Notes: a model not told the origin generated them from the sequence alone. Shown: positions 29,581 through 43,829, counted from the first letter of the stretch. The stretch is 64,000 nt of DNA from Tillus elongatus (GCA_964006375.1 OZ023262.1:55886366-55950365), one strand, 5' to 3'. Numbers and translations are program-made.

Positions 29581-30288
29581 CCACACCGATAACTAAAAAA
29601 TAATTGCCGATTTTGATGAAATTTCGTAAGTACCTTCCCTTTGTAAGTGGTTTGGATAAATTCGTTAGCCAGGAAATCTGGGCTAGTTTTTCCGGAACAA
29701 TTTTTGGGTTTCTCTCGGAAAATGTTTGTATCTCCGAAAATAACAAAGCTATGACAACCAAATTTGGCATATACGTTTCCACTATTAAACCTACTCTACA
29801 TGACGAAATTAAGATCTCTATGTTAAAAGAAAAAAAACTCGGGACGCAGCAAGTGCGTTATGGAAGTGAATTTTTATTAAATGCTACAAATTTAAATAAC
29901 TAAATTTTCTATAAACTTAGAGAGTTTAATTTTAATACGTAGCAAGGTCTTCCCTAAGGCAAGATATCCACAAAATTTCATTAAAATAACTTTGTAATTT
30001 TCGGAAAAGAATTTTTTTTCGAAAGAAAATTTAAAATTTGAATAACTCAATTTTCTCTAAACTTAGAAAGTTGAATTTTGGTACGTAGTAAGGTTGAGGC
30101 AACATATATAGTAAATTTCATTGAAACAGCTTTGTTACTTTCGGAGAAAAAAATTTTTTCGAAAGAAAACTTAAAATTTTTCCGGAAAACCTCGTCTGAT
30201 TTTTCTGGATAACGAACTCATCCAAGCCATTAATAAAAGACAGGCACTTGCCAAGTTTCATCGAAATCGGTTAATTATTTTTTGAGTT

Positions 30289-30377
<89 letters not shown>
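29581..30377 (+). repeat. Composite repeat pieces: G-clasp, internal duplication, inverted G and (TA)n
   Basis: G (GATAACTAAAAAATAATTGCC) at 29586-29780 leads to a clasp in direct orientation at 29841-29862. A ~140-base piece (AATTTAAATAACTAAATTTTC, ACTTAGA, TTTTCGGA) occurs twice, at about 29888-30030 and 30037-30170. An inverted G follows (TGGATAACGAACTCATCCAA, TTTTTGAGTTATC) and (TA)n at 30292-30377. The mix of orientations shows repeated rearrangement. Confidence 0.65.
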
Positions 30378-30381
<4 letters not shown>

Positions 30382-31039
30382 ATATAAAAATTAAACATAT
30401 TTACAAATGAACTTTAATAAGATATTATGCTGTGACAATACCTCTCTCAAGCACCCTAAAATATAATCAAAATGTGCACAGTTATATATGTTTTATTTCT
30501 TTTTCCCTTGTCTTAATACACTACATATTTTATGACAATCGATTTAATTTACTTATTTGATTTCATAAATAGTCGGTTAATAGTGACTTGGAATGAAGTA
30601 GACACCACATCTTCAAACATATTAAGAGAATATGAGTAAATCAACAGCAACTGGGAATGAATTCGGTCAGTCGCCCAGCCACGTGGTTAAAAAACACTGT
30701 TTGTATGAGTGGTTAGAACTCTAGCTCTAAATAAAAGGACTGTAACAGCGGCAGAAGCAGAAGTCAATGGAAGGTTTGTGTATTCGGAAAGAAACTATTG
30801 ACTATTAATAACAACAATTGACTAAAAACGCTGCGAGTTGTAAGGCAAAAATAATTATACTACAGAGGTGATAAATGATAATACACTACAATAGGGTTAT
30901 ATATAATCGTAAATGCTTCCAATAATTAACAATCAGTGAATTCAGTATTATTGACATTTCTCGGAAACTTACAAATGAATTTCATGAGTCAATAAGAAAA
31001 GCATTGACTAACCAACAGCAACCACATACTTATGATTTA
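30378..31039. other. No gene recognised
   Basis: Contains a partial H start (AAACATATAAAAATT) and the dispersed patch around 30738 shared with 25197. Otherwise nothing recognised. Confidence 0.4.
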
Positions 31040-31310
31040 AACATAAATGTTTCAAATTTGAATAGCTAAATTTTCTGTAACCCTAGAAAGCTGAATTTTG
31101 GCACATAGTTAGGTATTTCCCAAAGCAATATGTGGACCAAATTTTATCGAAATTTTCGGAAAAAAAATTTTTTTTTGAAAGAAAACTCAAAATTTTCCCG
31201 GAAAACCCCGTCCGATTTTCCTGGCCAACGAACTCATCCAAGCCATTAATAAAAGAAAGGCACTTGCCGAGTTTCATCTAAATCGGTTAATTATTTTTTG
31301 AGTTATCAGA

Positions 31311-31323
31311 CGGATTCATATAT
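31311..31323 (+). repeat. Target-site duplication of SINE, left copy
   Basis: CGGATTCATATAT, identical to 31506-31518. Confidence 0.88.
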
Positions 31324-31505
31324 TATTATTTATTTATTTAATATTATTGGCTGCGGCATCTCAGGCCATTAGCACATTCTTTCCCATCATTTAATATTTT
31401 TAACAAATTTTTCCAGACAAAGTCAACATGGCTCGCCCGGGAATCGAACCCGGGACCTCTCGCTTTGCAGGCTGGCACCTAGCCACCTGCGCCACGAGGG
31501 CGTCT
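31324..31505 (-). mobile_element. Complete tRNA-Cys(GCA)-headed SINE with 13-bp target duplication
   Basis: Minus strand, 182 bases. A box TGGCGCAGGTGG, anticodon arm CAGCCTGCAAAGC (loop CTGCAAA, anticodon GCA), and a perfect B box GGGTTCGATTCCC within a strong T arm (CCCGGGTTCGATTCCCGGG). The body includes CATGTTGACTTTGTCTGG and GGCCTGAGATGCCGCAGCC, and the 3' tail is AATATTAAATAAATAAATAA. It lies exactly between two copies of CGGATTCATATAT. This is a pol III-transcribed retroposon mobilised by a LINE in trans; which LINE is unknown, as no 3' end in this window matches its tail. Confidence 0.88.
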
Positions 31506-31737
<232 letters not shown>

Positions 31738-31870
31738 CATATAAAAATTCAAACTGACCCCGGATATGGGTTCTAGGGGTCCTAATTCGCGCTCATTTGA
31801 AAGAATTTTTGCAAAGTCTCACCATCGATACCTCTCTATTAGTGAATTTTTTTAATAAAAATTCACTAAA

Positions 31871-33170
31871 AAGTTATATGCATTTAAAGAAAAAAAAATT
31901 TGGGTGCCACTGGTGATCAAAGGAAGGCACAGCAACAAAAAAATTTGTGTGACTAACCAAACCAATTGAATATTATATTCAACGGTAAGTTTTCTTGACG
32001 CAAAAAGGTCACGAAGTAACAGAACAAATATTTTGAAAATTTTATACTTCTTGAAACGTCAAAGTTACGACTTAAAACGTCGAAATTTGCAATTTTCAGA
32101 CAAATAATCTGAAAGAAATACGGATTGTGTAGAAGAAATGTCGTAATGCGTGTGTTTTACAAAGCCTTAAGTTTCAGATTCAACCATTATTGACCTTAAT
32201 TTTACTAAAATGTTATCAGAAAATCCATTTCAAATATTCCCTTTCTGATGCTTTGGCAGTAGTTACAGCTATAGAGTTTATGGTTTAATAGTCTATATTG
32301 TAGCAAATTTTCGTAGATTTATGAATTTTGAAAATATTTCTTTAAATGAGAGCGAACTAAAACCCCTAAAAGTTTCAGTTTTTGTCTATCTACACATATA
32401 CATGATGACACATTTCTACGGTAAAACTCAACATTTTTGTTTATATACAAGATACGAGCAAAAATTGTATACGTTAATTATATGGTGTTTTTGGCACATT
32501 GCACAAACACATATCACAAAGTGTAAAAAGGCGTTTGTATCAATAGAGAGCTGAGCCCCATGGAAATGACGCATTCAGAGAGCTTTTGGTTTGTATTACT
32601 CGTCGAAAAAATCGAGCTCCAGTATGCAGGCACTGTCAACTAGTGCTGAATTTTAAAAGTTTTCGCAGAAATGTTTTTAGTGTTTCTGTAGAAATCATTT
32701 TTTGTAACATTTTTGTGAAATGTTGGTAACTAATAATAAATGTTTAGTAAGTTATTGTAAATAAAAGTTTTAGAAGTTTTGTGGAAAATATAATATAGTG
32801 TAACATTACTGAAGGCAATTTCGCCCAACAAATCGGTAAATTTTTGTAAAAGAAATTTTTGCACAATTTCATGATTTTGTTTTTCTATTTGGGTCATAAA
32901 ACTGTTTGTCAATAATTATATCTTCCCAGGTGTGTAAATAGCTTGAAGAAGTTTGTTGGCCAGAAAAATCGGACCAGTTTTTTCTGGAACTTTTGAAGTT
33001 TATTTTCGGAAAATGTTTGTACTTTTTGAAACAACAAAGCTATTTTAATGAAATGTGGCACATTGTTACTACTATATAGGTTATACTGCCAACCAAATGT
33101 TCTTTCAAAAACAATACATATTTGACATTAAAAATATTTTTACGAAAATTCGCTACCATAACGCACTTTT
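31871..33170 (+). repeat. Long composite copy, modules T, H-like, P-like and clasp end
   Basis: T at 32040-32310, a decayed H body at 32320-32350 (AAATGAGAGCGAACTAAAAC), P-like TACAAGATACGAGC at 32449, then a segment (32550-33168) colinear in inverted orientation with 38370-39010, ending in a truncated inverted clasp ACCATAACGCAC at 33155-33166. No coding signal. Confidence 0.7.
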
Positions 33171-33277
33171 TTTTCTCCCTCAGGCCTCGTCTGCACAGCG
33201 ATTGGTAGGGTGAAATTTTATAATGCTCTGTCTCCGGTCTAGACTGACCGTAGATCAGTGGCCTTCTGATACATACA

Positions 33278-33780
33278 CACTGATAACTCAAAAAATAATG
33301 GGCGGATTTTGATTGAATTTGGCATGTACCTTCCCATTGTAAGTCGCTTGGATAAATTCGTTAGCCCGAAAAATTGGACAAGGTTTTCCGGGAAATTTTG
33401 AGTTATCTTCCTAAAAAAAATTTTATCTCAAAAAATAAAAAAGCTGTGGTAAACAAATTTGGTAGCTAAGTTTACAATATAAAAAGTAAAAAAGTTCGTG
33501 ACGCAGCAAGTGCGTTATGGAAGTGAATTTTCATAAAAATGTTTTTAATAGCAAATGCGAGCAGTCATCAATCTGATTACCGGTATAGCCTATGTGGTAG
33601 AAACAATGTACTATATTTTATCAAAATTACTTATTGTTTGAAAATGTACAAAAATTTTCCGAAACTAAACTTAAATGTTGGTTTCCTAGCCAACAAACCT
33701 TACGTTAATAGTAAATTGAGTTATGAAATTTGAAGGATTTAATGAAACTTCGCTACCAAAATGCACTAACTGCGTCCTGA
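33278..33780 (+). repeat. Composite repeat G followed by clasp-bounded unit
   Basis: G from GATAACTCAAAAAATAATGG (33282) to about 33480, then a direct clasp at 33499-33518 and an inverted clasp with GCACTAACTGCGTCC at 33763-33777. The 280 bases between are the same unit as 9427-9748 in reverse orientation. Confidence 0.75.
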
Positions 33781-33839
33781 TTTTTTTCTTACAACCATGT
33801 ATCATATTTCGATAAAGAATGCAAAAATGCATTAACGAA

Positions 33840-34190
33840 TTTGTTCTACGAAAATCAGCTAAAAATTATAGACCGCTAAACCATAAACCTCACTAAACCT
33901 ACAGCGAAAGCATCAACTTAACTAAACCGACAGCCAAACCATCAGAGAAAGGGTCAATTTGAAATGAATTTTCTGTAAATATTTTAGTAAGTGGAGGGCA
34001 ATGATGGATGAGGCTGAAACTGAAGGGTTCGCGGAACACTCTTCTTGCAACATTTTCTTTTCACAATCCGTATTTGTTTCACGTTCTTTGCCTAAACATT
34101 GCCAATTTTGACATTTCAAATTGCGACTTTAACGTTTTGAGGAAAACTCCATTCTTTTTTCTTTAACTGCCCATAACTTTTTTATGTTTA
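33840..34190 (-). repeat. Composite repeat, module T
   Basis: Complement of T: AGAGAAAGGGTCAATTTGAA, then AAATATTTTAGTAAG with the GGAGGGCAATGATGG variant, CCTAAACATTGCCAATTTTG, and AAAACTCCATTC. Confidence 0.7.
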
Positions 34191-34265
34191 AACTTAGAAG
34201 TAATATGTGTTTTACAGTGACATGAATATATTACCCATCACACTGGGAATCAATCCTACTGTCTG

Positions 34266-34649
34266 ATTAGACGAGGGTCACGCGACAGTAAAAACTTGGA
34301 TGAGTTCTTTATTGTTTTAACGAAATAAAAGACCTCCCTAACGTGATGCTACACAAACTCCCACCAACTGACTTTTCTGACCTGCTCTGACATCAGTTTG
34401 CCTAATTAAAAGCTAAAAGGAGAAGGAAAAATCAACCCTGCAATATATCAAGGTTATGTGAGCATAATGAACTTTTCCTTTCCCTATTAACTTCTTTTAG
34501 CTTTTGATTAGGCAAACTGATGTCACGGCAGGTTAGGAAGGTCAGTTGGGAGGATTGTGTGTACACAGCACAGTCAGGGAGGTCTTTTATTTGGTTAAAA
34601 CGACAAAAAACTCATCAAAGTTTTTACTGTCTAGAGACGCTCGTCTAAT
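34266..34649. mobile_element. Fold-back MITE with ~155-bp arms
   Basis: The left arm 34266-34420 (ATTAGACGAGGGTCACGCGAC, ATAAAAGACCTCCCTAACG, CATCAGTTTGCCTAATTAAA) is matched in inverted form by 34495-34649, with about 74 bases between. No coding content. Superfamily unknown; no convincing target duplication seen. Confidence 0.8.
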
Positions 34650-35311
34650 TAGAAGAAAGCAATGTTTAATCTATTAATCACATATTATACATACATTTTA
34701 TCTTTCTGCTCTCCTTGTTTATATACACTTTAACTATGCCAAAAATCACATTGCTTCGTGCGCGCAATGTGCTTAATAAGGGGTAGGTACAAAGTTTTTC
34801 TTCATGTATTATAACCCTATAGATATAGAAAAAGGGTCTATTTGAAATTCATTTTCTGCAAATATTTAAGTAAAATGAAGGATAATGGTGGCTGAGGTTG
34901 AAACTTAAGGCTTTATAGAACACACTTCTTACAAAATGTCTGGTACATCGCCCGTAATGTTAGTTTCAAGTTTTTTATTTAGAACATGTCAATTTTGACG
35001 TTTTGAATTGCGACTTTTTGACGTTTTAAGAAGAACAACTATAATGCTTATAACTTCTTTTGCTTTTAACGTATGGATCCAAATTTTGGTACATGGCTTT
35101 ATTTTTATAGTATAAATCCTCGTACCCCATATGGTTGCCCTAACTTTGTTATTTCCACAGAAATCAAAAATTTCAAAAGGAAAACGCAAAATTTTCCGGG
35201 AAAAACTAGTCCGATTTTCCTGGCTGACGAACTTATCCAAGCCACTTGCAAAAGGAAGGTACTCACCAAGTTTTATCAAAATCGGTCCATTATATTTTAA
35301 GTTAGCGGTGT

Positions 35312-37009
<1,698 letters not shown>

Positions 37010-37257
37010 TAAAAAGTCTGAAACCGACCTCGGATTTGGGTTCCAGCAGTCCTAAATAGCGCTCATTTGAAGAAATTTCTTCAAAATTCAAAAGTCGCGA
37101 CCTCCGCATTAGTGAATTTTTTTCAACTTGGTAAATGAAACGACTGTCAGGTTTTTAAAATCTGTTGTGGAAATTTGGGTGCTTCAAGTGTACTTGACAA
37201 TTTTTATCTTGGCGCTTCTGTTACACACGCCCTCTTTGCGCGCTCTTTTCATGCATT

Positions 37258-37392
37258 CTTTTAGTGAATTTTCGTAGAAAAAATTCACTAATGGGAAGAT
37301 CCCGACTTTTGAATTTTGAAAACATTTTTGCTAAATGAGCGCGAACTAGGACTCCTAGAACCCATATCTGGGGTCAGTTTCAACTTTTATAT

Positions 37393-37487
<95 letters not shown>

Positions 37488-37819
37488 ACTGATAACTCAA
37501 AAAATAATGGGCCGATTTTGATTAAATTTGGCACGTACCTTTCCTTTGTAAGTGGCTTGGATAAGTTCGTTAGCCAGGAAAATCGGACGAGGTTTTCTGG
37601 GAAAATTTTGAGTTTTCTTTCGAAAAAATGTTTTATCTCAAAAAGTAAAAAAGCTATGATAACCAAATTTAATAGGTAGGTTAACGATATAAAAAGTAAA
37701 CTAAATACCAAAACTTAGATTTCTATGTTACAAGAAAAAATAGTTATAATAAAATATTTGGTGCCAGATAATTTCTATGAAAATTCACTACCATAACGCA
37801 CTTGCTGCGTCCAGACTTG
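37258..37819 (+). repeat. Composite repeat, best complete copy H-(TA)n-G-C
   Basis: H hairpin TAGTGAATTTTCGTAG with AAAAAATTCACTA (37262-37290), GGGAAGATCCCGACTTTTG, H body, (TA)n 37396-37484, G 37490-37690, linker GTTATAATAAAATATTTGG, 12-mer GAAAATTCACTA and clasp CATAACGCACTTGCTGCGTC (37792-37811). Length about 560 bases. It lacks T and P, so the family has short and long forms. Confidence 0.9.
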
Positions 37820-38369
37820 TTTATCAAAGGATTGGTCTGTGCCACGACTTTTTCTGAGTAGTGGTGTCTTCTTGTTCCCACATTCTTGCGACCATCAATC
37901 TCTTGTTCAATTTAATTACGTCTAATTTTAATGCCAGCGAGTTTAAATCACCCCCAATTTGAAAACACCTATGTAAATGTTTGTACTCTAATGTTGGCAC
38001 GTAAATCAAGCAAACTATGCTACAGCAGTTATCCGAACGCATTGTAGTATACAAAATCAGCGATTTTAGATTTCCCCAAGGAATATCTCAATCTAATCAC
38101 GATTTAATATGAATAGCCCCGCCCTCCTGTTTTATTCACGCAGTTCCGGATAATTAGATAAAGTTAGTCTGGCTGACAGTGTACATTCTTTGTTACCATA
38201 CGTTGCTACTCTAAACTAATCAAGCAACAGAAATGCGCCCTGCAGTCACTAATTTAATTAGCTGTTTTACCCTTTGATACGCTGTATTCTTTGATATTAC
38301 CATAGAAAGATAATTCGAATGAGGCTGCATAAATGAATATCACTCGTAGTGTGCTACATTCAGCAAAAG
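37820..38369. other. No gene recognised
   Basis: Unique-looking DNA between two composite copies. No coding motif, microsatellite or RNA-like fold recognised. Confidence 0.5.
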
Positions 38370-39531
38370 TCTGGACGTAGCAAATGCGTTATGGTATCGA
38401 ATTTTCGTAAAAATGGTTTTGATGGCAAATAAGTCTTGTTTTTAAAAGGACATTTGGTTGGCAGTATAACCTATATAGTTGTAACAATATATCACATTTC
38501 ATTAAAATAGCTATGTTGTTTCGAAAAGTACAAACATTTTCCGAAAATAAACTTTAAAAGTTCGAGAAAAAACTGGTCTGATTTTCCTGGCCAACGAACC
38601 TCTTCAAGCTATTTACACACCTGCCACGATATAATTATTGACAAGCAGCTTTATGACCCAAGTTGGAAAAAAAAATGTATGACAATTTGCAAACATTTCT
38701 TTTACAAAAATTCACCATTTTTTTCCGAAACTGCCTGCAGTAATGTTACACAAAATTCAAATTTTCACAAAAATTCGACAACTTTTTTTACGGTATCTTA
38801 CTAAACATTTATTATTAATTACCAACATTACACAAAAATGTTACAAAAAATGATTTCTACGGAAACACTAACAACATTTCTGCGAAAACTTTTTAAATTC
38901 AGCCACTATTTGAGAGTGCCTGTATACGGCAGCTAGATTTTTTAGAAAAAGCTCTTTAAATGCGTCATTTCCATGGGGCTCCGCTATATATTGAAAAAAA
39001 CGGCGTATTACAATTTGTGATATGTGTTTGTGATATGTGCCAAAAACGTGAAAAGTTGCAAAACAATTGAAATAACTCAAAAAAGATGAACGATATCAAT
39101 TTTTTCCTTACAAACATGCATTATAATTCGATGGAAAATACCAAAATGCAATAACATAAGGGGTGTTATATTAAAAAAAGAAAGTGTGTACCACCAACGA
39201 CTTATAGGCCATCCTGTGTTTGGCAAAATAGGTTTATAATATGCAGCTCGAGACACCCTATAATTAACGTATATAATTTTTTCTCATATCTTGTATAATA
39301 CCCGATATATTGAGCTTTACCGTAAACATGCGTCACCCTGTATATATGTTAACAGATAAAAACTGAAACTGACCCCGTATATGGGTCTAGTTCGCGCTCA
39401 TTTGAAACAATAATTTTAAAATTCATAAGTCGCGGTCTTCTCAATAACGAATCTTTTCTACGAGAATTTGCTAAAATATAGACTATTAAACCACAAACTC
39501 TATAGCTGAAACTACCTCCAAAGCATCAGAA

Positions 39532-39533
<2 letters not shown>
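38370..39533 (+). repeat. Long composite copy, inverted relative of 32100-33168
   Basis: Clasp variant CTGGACGTAGCAAATGCGTT at 38371-38390, then sequence colinear with the reverse complement of 32550-33168 (TTGGCAGTATAACCTATATAG, CTTCAAGCTATTTACACACC, ACATTTATTATTAATTACCAA). P follows at 39160-39350 (GACACCCTATAATTAACG, CACCCTGTATATATG), then H body (GTTCGCGCTCATTTG) and a decayed hairpin near 39460. Confidence 0.75.

Positions 39534-39610
<77 letters not shown>
39534..39610. repeat. (TA)n microsatellite
   Basis: About 77 bases of TA after the composite copy. Confidence 0.95.
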
Positions 39611-39613
<3 letters not shown>

Positions 39614-41151
39614 TTATCGTTTTTTCTTATAATTATTTTTAGGTTGTTTATGTATATAGTAGTTTTTATGTCAGTTTTAGTGTATTTTATAGGTTTATGT
39701 TAGTTTTGATTACGTAAGAATGTATATAACAGGTTTAATTTACGTATATAGTTATTTATGTGTTTGAGTGCCTTTTATTTTATATAATTTTGTATATTAT
39801 GTATTTATTTATTTAATCTTGTATGGTCATGCGTTTTTTGTTATGTAATAATGTTTTTACTGTAAAACTTCTTGTATTCAAATATTTTATATTGCCAATA
39901 TCAACAGAAGAACAAAAATCAATGGAAATAATGCTTAATATATCTTTGAATGCCAAGTGCTTTTCTTATCTACCTTATTATAATCTAATTTTACATGTTA
40001 TCCTTCCTTACCAGCCACATCTATGAAACTTTAGCCTGCTAAAGGTTTTTTCTTATTAGGGTTCTTAATTCTTGACACAAATCTCATTAGTACAAAAAAA
40101 ATTTAAATATTAAGCATGTGTGTAATCAAATGTAGAACATTATATAGATATTACCTTTTCTAGCTAACAGCTCCCTCTAACGCACAAAATGTTTATCTAA
40201 GATATGTCAACCTCCCTTTTGCAGATTCCTTATTTGAAGCCGATCTACTATCGATTATTACAGTAGTCAATAAAACAAATAAATCCTTTAACCTGGCAAA
40301 TTATTAACATTTAATTATAAAAATTGAATATGAACATTCCTACCTTTACAATAATTTTATTCTATATTAGTTGACTTAGATTCGTGTCTATTTGTTATAC
40401 TAGTTATATCTTACGTACATTCATTTATCTGTTACAAATTCGATTACTTAAAGCGCTTGTTATAGCATTCATTTATCTGTTCGTTATCAATGACAACCGC
40501 TGATAATCGTAGCTATGGTAATAAAGTTATAAGAAAATATAATGAATGGATAATAGTTTTTGTTTTTTTGTTGGGTACCTCGACTCCTGCTCCATCTATC
40601 TGCATCCACTTTACCTCTGGGTTGGTAATGTAATTTACAACCCTGCCAGCTAATATTTATTATTTTTCACAAAGAAATGGCTAATTTCTTGATGTTGTCA
40701 CCCACTCTTGTTATTTAAAGCCAATTTTGTTAAATTACGCCTGAAAATGTTAACTAAACACTGTTTTCGAAGTGCGTGTCACCTTAACTTTTCACTGAGT
40801 ACTTATTTTGTCCTCTACAACTTACTCACTGACTTATAAACAGATTTACCGCATGCTGCTCTTCAGGAACTATGGTTATTCCTTCTTTTTTTTTAGGTTG
40901 TTTTTGTTAATTTTACTTCTTTTATACGGATTTATCAGATTTTTAATCCGACCGCTTTCTAATTGATGCTGATGCTTTCGATGTTCAAAACAAAAGAAGT
41001 TGTTTAGTCCAAAACAAAAACAATTTACTATCTCTGAATGTTCCTAGTTTTAATTATCAACCAATGAAAAGTGTTTTTTACAATTTAATTATTTCCGGAA
41101 AGTGTTGTTTGCTTGTCTTTAGCAAAAATGTCTAATGAATTTTTCTTTTTT
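39611..41151. other. No gene recognised; longest stretch without named repeats
   Basis: AT-rich, with TATGTATATAGTAG-like low-complexity DNA at 39640-39830. A 67-codon frame at 39823 has no recognisable motif. It could be host intergenic or intronic DNA. Confidence 0.45.
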
Positions 41152-41742
41152 AATTTCAACAACACACCACGAGGGCTTACAGCCTAAATACTATCGTACC
41201 GTGGGTGTTGACAAGGAGGAAAGAGGCAACTTGTTAATTCTGGACTTGAAGGTTTGGAGGTTCGGAGGAGAAGGAAATACATGCGCCGACAAGGAATTCG
41301 ACAACTTGGAAGTCCTCGGGACAAAAGAGCGGGCATAACAAGATGTTCTATGTCTGGTGACCTGGACAGTAAAAGGGTGTATTCGCTCTGTTCCCCTGGT
41401 AGATCTGTTGGGGGCAGCAGGTGGAGGAACTATGAAAGAAAGCTCCTCTGAGCACTGCCCGTGCAGATATCTATAAAAGAGAGAGAGAGAGAGAGAGATG
41501 TCACCAACGGCACGTCGGTGGGCAAGGGATGGCAGCCTTTGAGTGAGGGTAGGGTCACCAATGAGACGTATAGCTCTCTTCTGAATGGAGTCCAGGATAG
41601 CGAGTGTAGAAGCGGCAGCAGCATCTCAGATGTGGGAGCAGTATTCGAGGTTTGGCCTTATTTGTAAAGTATATAAGGTATAGAGATTAGCTGGTGAAAA
41701 GTATTTGCGAGCCCGGAAGAGGAAACCTAATTTCTTAGCAGC
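41152..41742 (-). mobile_element. Third LINE copy, 3' end only
   Basis: 590 bases matching the 3' ends at 2201 and 10801, cut at 41742 within the sequence encoding the RT thumb (first copy continues GCCGCTTCTGCAATTG; here ACTGGTTTGC). The coding tail (GDLSLSLSLSFIDIC and PRTSKLWN-type segments) is frameshifted. A (GA)n tract lies at 41479-41499. Confidence 0.85.
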
Positions 41743-42714
41743 TTACTGGTTTGCAATAATAGTTCAAACAATGTCCCTTTCTGGAAAATATAATTTACTA
41801 TTATGAACTCAGTTTTGACAACTGGCTTCATGGCGGTAAGTTTTTAAATCTTTGATATCTTTGTGTTCTTGTCTCACATATAGTTTCGCAAATCTATTTA
41901 TTTCAATCACATTTTATTAATAACTAATGATAATTACAATTTACTCCTTAAATTAAATAAAATTAAACTGATTATACAGTCTAACACTTCTTTTATCAAA
42001 CGTTTTTCCTGAAATACTTAAGCTACACCTTGCCCTGTTATTATTTTAAAGTCCCAATTCATAGTTCTCACTTCAATTATTGTCACTCTGGGTTCGATAC
42101 CACTTGTGTTGGCCTTTATGTCGTGGTTTTTGTAACATACAAACCACACTTTAGTTCATTTTTCTGTTAACGCTTGCTACAAGTATCTTACTTTTTGTTT
42201 GTTATTTATTTGGTGATCGTATACTTAGTCGATTAAGTTCTTTTTAACGTTGTGCTACCTAATTTTATGAATTTCGATGTAATGCTCTGAGGTACTGAGT
42301 TTTAGTTTCTATTTTTACCTTTTTATGTGTTGATAATGTGAAATTATCCTATTCATAACCTAGCTATGGATATTTTCCCTTTAATTTTGGATATTATGGA
42401 CTATGAAGCATCTTTTAAGGTACTCTGACTTTACTTTTTATTATTTAAAACAAGATTTTGTTTTAAATTCTTTTGGTCAAGTTCTAGCTATTCGTATATT
42501 TTATTCACAATAAGTATACAACCCTGCATCGTAAACATTAAGTAATAACTTCCCTTGAATCTTTGTCAAATGTTTATGTTTTTAGCTGAAAATTCTAGAC
42601 TTAGTTGTATTTTGTGTTATGTGTATTCGCTTATGTATAGGTGTGAATTTTTCGTTTCACGAAAAAATCGGTAAAATGGTTCATCGATACCAGAGGACCG
42701 CTGGTACTGCTACA
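41743..42714. other. No gene recognised
   Basis: AT-rich DNA without coding motifs or composite modules. CTTTACTTTTTATTATT-type low complexity is frequent. Confidence 0.45.
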
Positions 42715-43400
42715 TAAGGGGTGTTCGATTAAGTAAAAAATTAGATGACCAACGACTTATGAGCCAACCTGTGATTACTAAAATAATTTTGTAAGATGCA
42801 GTTCAAGACACCCTATAATGAACGTATACAATTTTCTCTCGTTTCTTGTATAATAACGAATATATTGAGCTTTACCTAAGAAATACACTAAAATAATTTT
42901 GTAAGATGCAGCTCAAGACACCCTATAATGAACGTATACAATTTTCTCCCGTTTCTTGTATAATAACGAATATATTGAGCTTTACCTAAGAAATACGTCA
43001 CCCGGTATATGTGGGTTCTAGGATGCCAAGTTTGCGCTCATAAGAATAAATCTTAAAATTCAAAAGTCGTAGTCTCCTCCATATAGAAATTTTCCTACGA
43101 AAATTAGCTAGTAATTACAGACTGCTAAACCACACGCTCTAGAACTAAAACTACTGCAAAAGTATCAGGAAAAGGGTCTATTTGAAATCATGTTACTGCA
43201 AATAGTTAGTAAAATGAAGGACAATGATGGTTGAAGCTGAAACTTTAGGCTTTGTTAAACACGTTTTTGCGAAATTTTCTCCACATAACCCGTATTTGTT
43301 TCAGGTTTTTGTCTAAATGTTGCGAATGTTGACGTTTTAAATGGCAATTTTGACGTTTTAAGAAGAAAAGCTATAAAATATTCAAAATCCTCTTTCTGGT
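42715..43400 (-). repeat. Composite repeat P (with 112-base tandem duplication)-H-T
   Basis: P: CCAACGACTTATGAGCC, then a unit with TTTGTAAGATGCAG, CAAGACACCCTATAATGAACG, TTCTTGTATAATAACG and TTGAGCTTTACCTAAGAAAT occurring at 42778-42889 and 42890-43001. After that come CACCCGGTATATG, H body (GCGCTCATAAG) to 43095, and T complement to about 43380. Confidence 0.75.
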
Positions 43401-43564
43401 ATTTCTTGACCTTTTTGCACCAAAAAACTTAATCTCGGTCTGTAATATACAGCAGATTTTGGCATCCACACAAAATATTTTGAGTGTTGCGTTTCTCTGG
43501 TCATCAGTGGCATCCAACATTTTTTTCTTTTCCCAGAGATCCAAATTTTGGGATATAGTATACA

Positions 43565-43620
43565 TTTTAGTGAATTTTCATTACGAAAACTCACTAATAG
43601 AGAGGTATCGATGGTGAGGG
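43565..43620 (+). repeat. Isolated H hairpin end
   Basis: TAGTGAATTTTCATTACG with GAAAACTCACTAATAGAGAG, followed by GTATCGATGGTGAGG; the last motif is shared with 57000-57016. Confidence 0.75.
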
Positions 43621-43829
43621 GAACCCCCGTGCGAAGCCGAGAACCAAGATTTTTAATTTAGGTTTAAATTGTCACCTCATCTCATTTGTTTAAAATATTT
43701 TTCCAAAAATGAATTTGAGGTTGCCTTGTTTGTCAGTCTCACAGAGAGCTACAATATTTTATCATTTAAAAAAGTATGGATGCAGTACCAGTAAATAAAC
43801 GACGAGGGTCTGGGTGCAGCAGTCTGGGT

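Larger units (their letters stand above)
27587..29583 (-). mobile_element. Mariner-like element with ~215-bp terminal inverted repeats
   Basis: 27587-27800 (GAGGGCAAGAAATTTATAT, CACTGCTGGTAGATGGCGCC, CTACCGTATAGCTACACTGC) is matched in inverted form by about 29367-29583. Length about 2.0 kb. It contains one transposase pseudogene on the minus strand. The right end abuts the G module of a composite repeat (CACACCGATAACT at 29581). Confidence 0.85.

Noticed and set aside
31428..31505. A functional tRNA-Cys gene
   Set aside because: The tRNA-like block is followed by a body and AAAT tail and is bracketed by a target duplication, so it is a SINE head.
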